NCBI GenBank assembly: GCA_946183785.1
Contig: CAMHCS010000006.1
Coordinates: forward strand, 1-64,000
Length of the DNA stretch: 64,000 bases
Direction of reading: 5' to 3'
DNA from: an uncultured Selenomonadales bacterium
GTDB taxonomy: Bacteria > Bacillota > Negativicutes > Selenomonadales > Selenomonadaceae
The notes under the pieces are model-generated. The model was not told the DNA's origin. It saw only the letters and a list, made by a program, of their open reading frames with translations, and ran no database searches. A program made the position numbers and the translations under genes. Shown piece after piece: positions 33,226 to 40,671 of this stretch (position 1 is the stretch's first letter; every line of letters starts with the position of its first letter).

Positions 33226-33302
33226 TGGTGGCGGAAGGGAGATTTGAACTCTCGACACTGCGGGTATGAACCGCATGCTCTAGCCAACTGAGCTATTCCG
33301 CC
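33226..33302 (-). tRNA. tRNA-Met (CAT), elongator type
   Basis: This 77-nt gene has an encoded CCA. Acceptor GGCGGAA/TTCCGCC and anticodon loop TTCATAC in stem TGCGG/CCGCA. Paired position 1-72 and lack of the three GC pairs of the initiator argue for an elongator; a CAT anticodon modified to read Ile AUA cannot be fully excluded. The T stem has one A-C mismatch. Confidence 0.88.
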
Positions 33303-33317
33303 AAATCAATATATTAA

Positions 33318-33393
33318 TGGAGCTGATGACCGGGATTGAACCGGTGACCTTATCCTTACCAAGGATACGCTCTGCCGACTGAGCTACATCAGC
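33318..33393 (-). tRNA. tRNA-Thr (GGT)
   Basis: This 76-nt gene has an encoded CCA; acceptor GCTGATG/CATCAGC; anticodon loop TTGGTAA in stem TATCC/GGATA. Confidence 0.92.
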
Positions 33394-33403
33394 GCATTGT
33401 GCC

Positions 33404-33479
<76 letters not shown>

Positions 33480-33485
33480 ATATGA

Positions 33486-33571
33486 TGGTGGGCAGGGTTG
33501 GATTCGAACCAACGTAGCCGTTAAGCGACAGATTTACAGTCTGTTCCCTTTAACCACTCGGGCACCTACCC
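33486..33571 (-). tRNA. tRNA-Tyr (GTA)
   Basis: This 86-nt class II tRNA has a long variable arm, anticodon loop CTGTAAA in stem ACAGA/TCTGT, and an encoded CCA. Confidence 0.93.
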
Positions 33572-33574
33572 ATT

Positions 33575-33650
<76 letters not shown>

Positions 33651-33681
33651 ACGTCACGATACTATCGGCTGACAGATTAAA

Positions 33682-33710
33682 ATAATATCATAAAAAAAAA
33701 CGTTTGTAAA
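33682..33710 (-). promoter_or_regulatory. Sigma-A promoter of the tRNA cluster
   Basis: Minus strand: TTTACA (33705-33710), 17-bp A/T-rich spacer with nine T, TATTAT (33682-33687), about 32 bp upstream of the first tRNA. Confidence 0.7.
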
Positions 33711-33780
33711 GTCTTTTGTTTCTCAAAAAATGCGTTTGTGACAAATATCCTAAACGCTTACGCAGCAAACTTCCCACCCC

Positions 33781-35991
33781 TCATCCTAATACCTTCCCGT
33801 CCACATCTCTTCCTCCTTTGTAAACCAACGAAAGCATTGTAATGTCGTCAGTCTGCTCCGCCTCGCCCACATGCAGGGCGACGTCCGAGCGGACGGCCTC
33901 TAAAATCTCCTTGGCCGAAATATCCGATACGTCTATGCGGTTCAGCGTCTCCAACAGCCGGTCCTCTCCGTAAAGCTCCTCTTTCTCATTCAGAGCCTCG
34001 GTTACGCCGTCCGTGTACAGAAACAATACATCCCCAGGGGCAAGCACCGTTTCCTGTTTTTGATAGTTTATCCCTTTCCTTCCCCCAAGAACGAAATTGC
34101 GGGCCACCGCAAGAAAGGAGAACCTGCTCTCCCCTGCTCGATAGACCAAGGGCGGATTGTGCCCCGCATTCACATACTCGAACATTCCTGTCCGCAGGTC
34201 CAGGATACCGATAAAGGCGGTCACGAACATCCTCTCCGTATTCTCCTGCCGCAGTTGATCATTGACACGGGCAACCAGTTCCCCGAGACTTCCGCAATTC
34301 GTCCCTAAAACAAAATCCTTCAGCATCGTCTTAGCGATGACCATGAACAGCGCCGCGCCGGTCCCCTTGCCGGACACGTCGGCCATGGTGACGGCCAAAT
34401 GGTTGTCGTCCACCAGATAGAAATCATAGAAGTCGCCCCCGACTTCCTTGGCCGCTTCCATGGAAGCATAGAGATCCACTTCGGTCCGATCCGGATAGGC
34501 AGGGAATCGATGGGGGATCATGCCGGTCTGGATGTTTGCGGCCAGGTCCAGATCTGCGGATATTCGCTCCTTCTCTGCCGTGATATGTGAAAGATTCTCC
34601 ATGTACGCCTTCAGGTCTCTCGTCATATCATTGACAGAATTTGCCAAATCCTCCACTTCGTCCCCTGTATTGATAAGGATCTTTTTATCCAGGTTCCCGG
34701 TTGCAATTTCCCGCACGCCCTCCGTCAGGGCTATAATCGGGCTCACGAAACGGTTGGCCGCCAGACGGCTGATAAAGAACAGCACCGTCATAATCACTGC
34801 CAGACGCAGCGTCATCTCCAAAAGGTTATCCCTGAAGAATGCTTGCATAGAATCGGCAAAGTCATCCACATTCTCGGCAACGGATTCTCTCACAGCCTGA
34901 ACCACATCCATGACCTCGTTCGCCCGGATCAAAGAGCCGTAACTCCAGCCCACTGAAGAAATCGGAGCATAGGCAAGAAAATACGCTTCGCCGTTTAATG
35001 TCACCGATGCAACATTATGTTCGCCAGCTACCATACGAGCAGCCTCCGCCGCCAAGCTTTCCTCCGTTCCTCTTCGTAAATCCCGACGTTCATCAGATAC
35101 CGACAGGATACCGTCCTGCTCAGAAGAAAAAACAATTTCCCCCTTGTCATTCAAGGTGAAATATGTGCCGCTTCCCTTGATTCCCTTTATGCCTTCATCC
35201 CGCATGAACCGGGAGAATGACCGCAGACTGAAACCGATGCCCGCGACCCCGGCCAATCCATGTGCATCCCAGTATGGAACGGCATAATCGAATATCGGAA
35301 AGCCGTCGCTGCCCATGTATAACTCCGTTGTCGTCGGCTTTCCCTCTGCCACTGCCGCCCGATACCAGGGCCTTTCCTTCGGATTATACGAGGACAGGAA
35401 TTCTTCCGTAAAGACTACCTGCTCCTGCCCTGACGGCAAAATGTCCGCGCAGAACATATAGCCTTTTTCTGACGCCAGATAAATGGAGCCGGAATAGTCC
35501 AAATAAAAACTCGCTGTATTCTCAATCGTATCAACGATTCCGGCAACCCTATCGATTTCAGGGGATATTGCCGCCATGGCTTCCGGGGTTCTCACTTCAG
35601 GAGAATAAAAAAGATAAACCTCTCCGGATCTGATTGCCTGCCTGTTTGGATCCGGTATGTTTCTATGCCCTGCTCCGTCCATTTTGACGAGAAGCCTTTC
35701 CATCATCAGGGCAATATGCTTCGTGCCTTCCTTAAGGCTATTCATCTCCCGATCTATTTGCGCAGCCCTTATTTGGGCATGGGTCAGAAGCCGTTTACGG
35801 GCGAGATCTTTTCCAAAGGTTTCCGTAAAGTCTTCAGCAAAATCCCCCATCATCTCCCCGTTTTCCATGGCATCATTCTGTGCGCCGAATATATTCATCA
35901 GCAGTGCCGCACTCAGAGCAAAAAAACACAGCGCCACAGCAGACAACATCAAGGAAAAGGCTCTCCGACGAATGCTCTTTTTTGTAGCCAT
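33781..35991 (-). CDS. SpoIIE-family serine phosphatase with Cache-like sensor and HAMP (copy 1)
   Basis: This 736-aa membrane phosphatase has a first transmembrane helix (about 12-34), an extracytoplasmic dCache-like sensor (to about 375; EVYLFYSPEVRTPEAM and KERPWYRAAVAEGKP are typical), a second helix (about 392-412), HAMP (SPIIALTEGVREIATGNLDKKI...) and a SpoIIE/PP2C phosphatase (GGDFYDFYLVDDNHLAVTMADVSGKGTGAALFM). Such RsbU-like enzymes dephosphorylate a STAS antagonist. Residues about 422-718 are encoded by an 893-bp tract that reads identical to the next gene; the last residues differ. It lies seven bp downstream of the paralogue and is the last gene of the region. Confidence 0.92.
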   Translation of the reverse strand: MATKKSIRRRAFSLMLSAVALCFFALSAALLMNIFGAQNDAMENGEMMGDFAEDFTETFGKDLARKRLLTHAQIRAAQIDREMNSLKEGTKHIALMMERLLVKMDGAGHRNIPDPNRQAIRSGEVYLFYSPEVRTPEAMAAISPEIDRVAGIVDTIENTASFYLDYSGSIYLASEKGYMFCADILPSGQEQVVFTEEFLSSYNPKERPWYRAAVAEGKPTTTELYMGSDGFPIFDYAVPYWDAHGLAGVAGIGFSLRSFSRFMRDEGIKGIKGSGTYFTLNDKGEIVFSSEQDGILSVSDERRDLRRGTEESLAAEAARMVAGEHNVASVTLNGEAYFLAYAPISSVGWSYGSLIRANEVMDVVQAVRESVAENVDDFADSMQAFFRDNLLEMTLRLAVIMTVLFFISRLAANRFVSPIIALTEGVREIATGNLDKKILINTGDEVEDLANSVNDMTRDLKAYMENLSHITAEKERISADLDLAANIQTGMIPHRFPAYPDRTEVDLYASMEAAKEVGGDFYDFYLVDDNHLAVTMADVSGKGTGAALFMVIAKTMLKDFVLGTNCGSLGELVARVNDQLRQENTERMFVTAFIGILDLRTGMFEYVNAGHNPPLVYRAGESRFSFLAVARNFVLGGRKGINYQKQETVLAPGDVLFLYTDGVTEALNEKEELYGEDRLLETLNRIDVSDISAKEILEAVRSDVALHVGEAEQTDDITMLSLVYKGGRDVDGKVLG
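33835..34727. repeat. 893-bp direct repeat, copy 1 (HAMP plus phosphatase domains)
   Basis: This tract reads the same as 36023..36915 at a constant offset of 2188 bp. Both sides diverge abruptly: sensor halves are only distantly related. The pattern suggests recent gene conversion or a recent partial duplication. Confidence 0.9.
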
Positions 35992-35998
35992 GATGATA

Positions 35999-38182
35999 TC
36001 ACCCTAAAAAACGTATGCCCATCATTGTAATGTCGTCAGTCTGCTCCGCCTCGCCCACATGCAGGGCGACGTCCGAGCGGACGGCCTCTAAAATCTCCTT
36101 GGCCGAAATATCCGATACGTCTATGCGGTTCAGCGTCTCCAACAGCCGGTCCTCTCCGTAAAGCTCCTCTTTCTCATTCAGAGCCTCGGTTACGCCGTCC
36201 GTGTACAGAAACAATACATCCCCAGGGGCAAGCACCGTTTCCTGTTTTTGATAGTTTATCCCTTTCCTTCCCCCAAGAACGAAATTGCGGGCCACCGCAA
36301 GAAAGGAGAACCTGCTCTCCCCTGCTCGATAGACCAAGGGCGGATTGTGCCCCGCATTCACATACTCGAACATTCCTGTCCGCAGGTCCAGGATACCGAT
36401 AAAGGCGGTCACGAACATCCTCTCCGTATTCTCCTGCCGCAGTTGATCATTGACACGGGCAACCAGTTCCCCGAGACTTCCGCAATTCGTCCCTAAAACA
36501 AAATCCTTCAGCATCGTCTTAGCGATGACCATGAACAGCGCCGCGCCGGTCCCCTTGCCGGACACGTCGGCCATGGTGACGGCCAAATGGTTGTCGTCCA
36601 CCAGATAGAAATCATAGAAGTCGCCCCCGACTTCCTTGGCCGCTTCCATGGAAGCATAGAGATCCACTTCGGTCCGATCCGGATAGGCAGGGAATCGATG
36701 GGGGATCATGCCGGTCTGGATGTTTGCGGCCAGGTCCAGATCTGCGGATATTCGCTCCTTCTCTGCCGTGATATGTGAAAGATTCTCCATGTACGCCTTC
36801 AGGTCTCTCGTCATATCATTGACAGAATTTGCCAAATCCTCCACTTCGTCCCCTGTATTGATAAGGATCTTTTTATCCAGGTTCCCGGTTGCAATTTCCC
36901 GCACGCCCTCCGTCAATTTAAGGACGGGTTCCACAAATCGTTTTGCCGATCTGCAGCTTCTGAAATACAGTCCCCCGAAGACCAGCAGCAGGAGCAATGC
37001 CAGCTTCCATAGATTTCCTACCAGAGAAGAATGCATCCTCGCAGCAAAATTCCCTTCTCCTGTTGATATACTATCCCGTGCAGTCTTCACAGACGACATG
37101 GCTTTCTCCCGATCGATGAGCGTACCGAAACTCCATCCTACGGACGGAATGGGCACATAGGCAAGTTCATATTCCCTTCCTTCTAACGTCACACGGGCAA
37201 TTCCGCTCTTTCCTGCCACCATGTCCTTTGCCGCCTGTGCAATCGTCGGCTCCGATATGTTCCTGAGATCCGCGGCGCCCTCGAAAGAAACCGCCAAAGG
37301 TCCCTCCTTCAGAGAAGAAAACATAACCGTTCCGTTTTGGTTCAGGGCAAAATTGATATCTGTGTCGGAAATGGACCGGTCCGCCATTATCCGATACAAG
37401 GAATCCAACTGCAGGGCAATACCCGCCACGCCTGCGAATTGTTGCCCGCTGTAATAGGGCGAGTAGCAAATAACTATCGATGAATGTTCGTTTTCGGTAT
37501 AGATAACAGTAAACTCTCCCTTTCCGGCTTGTTCCGCCTTCTGATACCGAGAGATGTTTCGGGAGGCGAACGCCGGATGGTTCTCCACTGTGCGGATAAT
37601 TTCGTAGTCATTTTCTTCGGAAAAGAGGTTTGCGCAAATCAAGTAGCCGTCCCGAGAAGCGACAAAACTGGAACTTTGATATTTCTGATACGAGTGTAAT
37701 ATGATTTCGAGATCATCTGCGATATTGGATGCCAACCCTATTTCCTCCGATAATGCGGAGTCCATCTCCTCTGGGTTCTTGGCTGCGGGCGTGAAAAGAA
37801 CATACGCTTCTCCCGAGGATACGCGCTGTCCTGCAGGGGACGGAAGGCGACGGAGCGAATACCGCTCGGGATGTGCCAAAATCCTCTCCATGGAATTTGC
37901 GATATACTGCGCGTCCTTCTTGAGGAAGTCTAACTCATGATTTACCAGCCGTGCTTTCCCCTGCGCCACTTCTTCCAAATGCCGCTTGGTTTGGTCAACG
38001 GCCTTTTCCTCCCAAATGGCAAGGACAGAGTTCCCCATGGTTTCGGCGTTTTCCATCACTATATCCTGAACGCCGTAGATACTCCGAAGAGAGACCGTTC
38101 CCATGGCTAAAAGGGACAGCAGACCTGCCCCTAAAAGAAACCGCAGAATCCTCCGTTGGATGTCTATTCTTCGTTTCCCCAT
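35999..38182 (-). CDS. SpoIIE-family serine phosphatase with Cache-like sensor and HAMP (copy 2)
   Basis: This protein of about 727 aa has the same architecture as its downstream neighbour: helix near 20-40, Cache-like sensor (SGEAYVLFTPAAKNPEEMD; YSPYYSGQQFAGVAGI), helix near 395-410, HAMP, and SpoIIE phosphatase. The sensor is clearly different from copy 1, while HAMP plus phosphatase are encoded by the identical tract. So the two proteins probably feed different signals into the same target. I prefer the ATG at 38182 (GGAAGGAAA in front); in-frame alternatives lie at 38203 (ATG) and 38206 (TTG). It lies about 170 bp after the arginase-like gene. Confidence 0.9.
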   Translation of the reverse strand: MGKRRIDIQRRILRFLLGAGLLSLLAMGTVSLRSIYGVQDIVMENAETMGNSVLAIWEEKAVDQTKRHLEEVAQGKARLVNHELDFLKKDAQYIANSMERILAHPERYSLRRLPSPAGQRVSSGEAYVLFTPAAKNPEEMDSALSEEIGLASNIADDLEIILHSYQKYQSSSFVASRDGYLICANLFSEENDYEIIRTVENHPAFASRNISRYQKAEQAGKGEFTVIYTENEHSSIVICYSPYYSGQQFAGVAGIALQLDSLYRIMADRSISDTDINFALNQNGTVMFSSLKEGPLAVSFEGAADLRNISEPTIAQAAKDMVAGKSGIARVTLEGREYELAYVPIPSVGWSFGTLIDREKAMSSVKTARDSISTGEGNFAARMHSSLVGNLWKLALLLLLVFGGLYFRSCRSAKRFVEPVLKLTEGVREIATGNLDKKILINTGDEVEDLANSVNDMTRDLKAYMENLSHITAEKERISADLDLAANIQTGMIPHRFPAYPDRTEVDLYASMEAAKEVGGDFYDFYLVDDNHLAVTMADVSGKGTGAALFMVIAKTMLKDFVLGTNCGSLGELVARVNDQLRQENTERMFVTAFIGILDLRTGMFEYVNAGHNPPLVYRAGESRFSFLAVARNFVLGGRKGINYQKQETVLAPGDVLFLYTDGVTEALNEKEELYGEDRLLETLNRIDVSDISAKEILEAVRSDVALHVGEAEQTDDITMMGIRFLG
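36023..36915. repeat. 893-bp direct repeat, copy 2 (HAMP plus phosphatase domains)
   Basis: Partner of 33835..34727. The tract begins at the fourth to fifth codon before the stop of this gene and ends within the linker before HAMP. Confidence 0.9.
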
Positions 38183-38355
38183 TTTCCTTCCCCGCAACGG
38201 CATCAAACAACAAGGAGATTGCCTCTTCTTATATCGGGCTTCGTCAATCCTCGGGCTTCAAGACGGCATTGGCTCTTGTCGGCTTAAGCGCTGCAATCGC
38301 CGCCGTCTTCCTTTAGACGGGCAATTTCCTGCCTTTGGCCTTGTTCTGCATATCC

Positions 38356-39231
38356 CTATAACTGTAAGAATTCCAGCTCCATAACCTCTGAAAGCCGTGA
38401 CAAAAACTCCCTTTCCACGAACGCCGCACGATCATGGGGCAAGTATCCCGAAAACGAAGAACGGCAGATATCGATCGCCATAGGAACTGCTCCAGATGCC
38501 GCCAAATACGCAAGGAGCCGTTCGATGCGGCGGACAATCGTTTCTTCATCAGCAAGCCCGGGCGGGAGAAAATGCTCCCGATAGACAAGATAATACTTCC
38601 CGGCGTCCGCTTTGACATGTAACAGCCTTCGGGGCAATATCCGGAAAGGATGATTTTTATCCGCCCAATATTCCTCATAGGCCTCGGCGGTAATCTCCAA
38701 ACGTTTTTCCGGCACACTGGACAGACTGTCGTCCCAGCAGAAATAGTCCAAGTCCACGTCCAGCACGATTTTTCCCAAAGGAGCGGGATGTTCTTCCAGC
38801 CCGCCGTTTATCCATGTAAAAAAATGATAGCCGCTGGACGGGTCCTTTTTCTTCGGCGCATGGAGAAACGGAACATAGTCCCAGCATTTTAGCTCGCTTT
38901 CCGACCGGCGGAAGACAACCTTTTCCTTTGGGCAGACGTCCATCGGCTGAATGTTTTTCAGAATGTGCACCGTTGAAAAAAAACCATAGTAAACGGCAGG
39001 GATAATGAAGTCCGCTATGCCCAGGGCACGGTCCAGGCACTGCCGCGCCTCAGCAGCCGTCTCAATCCTTAGGCTGAAATCCCAGTCGTAGCCTCCGCAC
39101 TCCATATCGTCATGATGGTCAATATGCAGGAGATAGTTACCCATTGCGGGAATGATCCCCTTCTCCCGAAATAAATGCCAGGCCACGAAGGCCTCATGAT
39201 GCTCGTCGACAAAAATAACAGGAATATTCAT
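38356..39231 (-). CDS. UPF0489 family protein, predicted peptide arginase (Arg to Orn)
   Basis: This 291-aa protein opens with VIFVDEHHEAFVAWH and LLHIDHHDDM (36-42), and has IVLDVDLDYFCWDD at 156-167; these His/Asp clusters resemble the two Mn-binding motifs of ureohydrolases. From family knowledge, UPF0489-type proteins include OspR-like peptide arginases that convert Arg side chains in RiPP precursors to ornithine. Its position, overlapping the TolC-like gene by four bases (ATGA) at the end of a Nif11/NHLM locus whose three cores all end in Arg-rich tails, supports that role. The family assignment is firm; the activity is inferred. Confidence 0.8.
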   Translation of the reverse strand: MNIPVIFVDEHHEAFVAWHLFREKGIIPAMGNYLLHIDHHDDMECGGYDWDFSLRIETAAEARQCLDRALGIADFIIPAVYYGFFSTVHILKNIQPMDVCPKEKVVFRRSESELKCWDYVPFLHAPKKKDPSSGYHFFTWINGGLEEHPAPLGKIVLDVDLDYFCWDDSLSSVPEKRLEITAEAYEEYWADKNHPFRILPRRLLHVKADAGKYYLVYREHFLPPGLADEETIVRRIERLLAYLAASGAVPMAIDICRSSFSGYLPHDRAAFVEREFLSRLSEVMELEFLQL

Positions 39232-40658
39232 GGCTCCTCCTCAAGATGCATGGAAGCCGCTTTCAGCGCGCGGGACGAAGACTTTCCCATCTCCACTCCC
39301 TCGACATAGTCCGGAACGCGGATATCAATCGGAGTGCCCATGGCCTTGTCCAAAGCGGCTTTGGCTATATAATAATTATACAAAGCGGTTACATAATTCG
39401 TCTCGGCCTGGACCACGTTGTCCTGGGCGTCAGTTACCACCAAAATAGTATCTATTCCCTCGATGTAACGAAGCTGTCCCAGCATGTATGCCTCTTTGGC
39501 CGTTTCCACCGAATCGGCCGCAGTGGCGATATTGCGCTCTTCCGTACGCAAAGAGGTATATGCTTTGCTGACTTCCAGTTCTATCTTTTCAGTGGTCTGA
39601 GCCGCCTGCGACACGGCTTTATCTAATGCAGACCTGGCTGCTTTCACATTGGCTTGGGTGACGCCGTTGTCAAAAGGGCTCCAAACGACATTTAACCCGC
39701 CTTCCCAATTATCCAGGGTATGATCATCCCTGAAGGGGGACTCTCCGCTCAAATTTTTGCCGACGACGATGCCAATACTGGGACGGTATCCTGACTTGGC
39801 TGACCCTACATCTGATTCTGCCTGCTTTACGGCATATCGAGCCGCCGCTCCATCCGGACGGTTGAGCATTGCATACGATAAAGCTTCCTCCATGGATATT
39901 TCATAGTGCCGGTACTGAAATGAATCGTCCACTTCCAATTCCTCTGTTACAGGGAGGCCTATCAGATTATTGAGCTCGGCACGGGCGTTGTCACGATCGC
40001 CCAGCGCTGAAATAAGCGTTTGCTGCTTGTCAGCCAGCTGTACTTTGGTTGACAACACGTCTGACTTGGCGATGACTCCCTCCTCATAGCCAGTTGTCAC
40101 CGCCTGCAAATGCTCCGTTACTGAATTAACTGCTTCCTGCGCCACAGTCACCAAAGCATTGCGTTGCAGGAGATGATAGTACGCCTCGGCTACCTGATAT
40201 TTCACAGTCTGTTTCGCATGTTCCAGCATCAGGTCGGCAGCGTGCAGTCCATAGAGAGCCGAATCGATCTTGCCTTCCTGATCTCCGCCTGTATAAAGAG
40301 GGATCTCCATCCGGACGTCGTTTTCAAATTCTGATTTAAAAGCAGGAATGGAGGAATCCAAGTCGTGAGCCCGCCGCAACTCCTCATAATATTTTCCGCC
40401 AATGCGGTTGGCCGTTCCCTCCCAAGTAACTTTCGGCCCCATGAATCGACGCGCCGCCATGTATTCATTAGCGGCTTTTTCCCTGTCGCTCCTTGCCTGC
40501 TCAATATCCCGATTGTTTTCCAGCGCCATTTCGATGCTTTCTTGCAAAGTCAACGGTCTTGCATAGGACGAATTCATTGACCCCCATGACAGCAGGAAGA
40601 AAGCCAACGTCCCGGCAGTTGCCCGCCCGAACCGGGAAAACACAAGATTTTTGCTCAC
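39228..40658 (-). CDS. TolC-family outer membrane efflux protein
   Basis: This 476-aa protein has a signal sequence (to about residue 32 of the mature start), then the repeated TolC layout: LTLQESIEMALENNRDIEQ, helical coiled-coil regions, and the second repeat with SYAMLNRPDGAAARYAVKQAESDV. It should form the outer-membrane channel of the exporter encoded upstream. I start at the GTG at 40658, seven bases after GGGAGG; a longer reading begins at 40703. Its presence shows the host has an outer membrane. Confidence 0.88.
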   Translation of the reverse strand: MSKNLVFSRFGRATAGTLAFFLLSWGSMNSSYARPLTLQESIEMALENNRDIEQARSDREKAANEYMAARRFMGPKVTWEGTANRIGGKYYEELRRAHDLDSSIPAFKSEFENDVRMEIPLYTGGDQEGKIDSALYGLHAADLMLEHAKQTVKYQVAEAYYHLLQRNALVTVAQEAVNSVTEHLQAVTTGYEEGVIAKSDVLSTKVQLADKQQTLISALGDRDNARAELNNLIGLPVTEELEVDDSFQYRHYEISMEEALSYAMLNRPDGAAARYAVKQAESDVGSAKSGYRPSIGIVVGKNLSGESPFRDDHTLDNWEGGLNVVWSPFDNGVTQANVKAARSALDKAVSQAAQTTEKIELEVSKAYTSLRTEERNIATAADSVETAKEAYMLGQLRYIEGIDTILVVTDAQDNVVQAETNYVTALYNYYIAKAALDKAMGTPIDIRVPDYVEGVEMGKSSSRALKAASMHLEEEP

Positions 40659-40671
40659 AGTCTTGCCTCCC

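Noticed and set aside
33226-33302. tRNA-Ile2 (CAT modified) as an alternative identity for the tRNA-Met gene
   Set aside because: Sequence cannot exclude it, but anticodon-stem and acceptor features and position beside Thr/Tyr/fMet genes fit an elongator Met better; a tRNA-isotype model would settle it.
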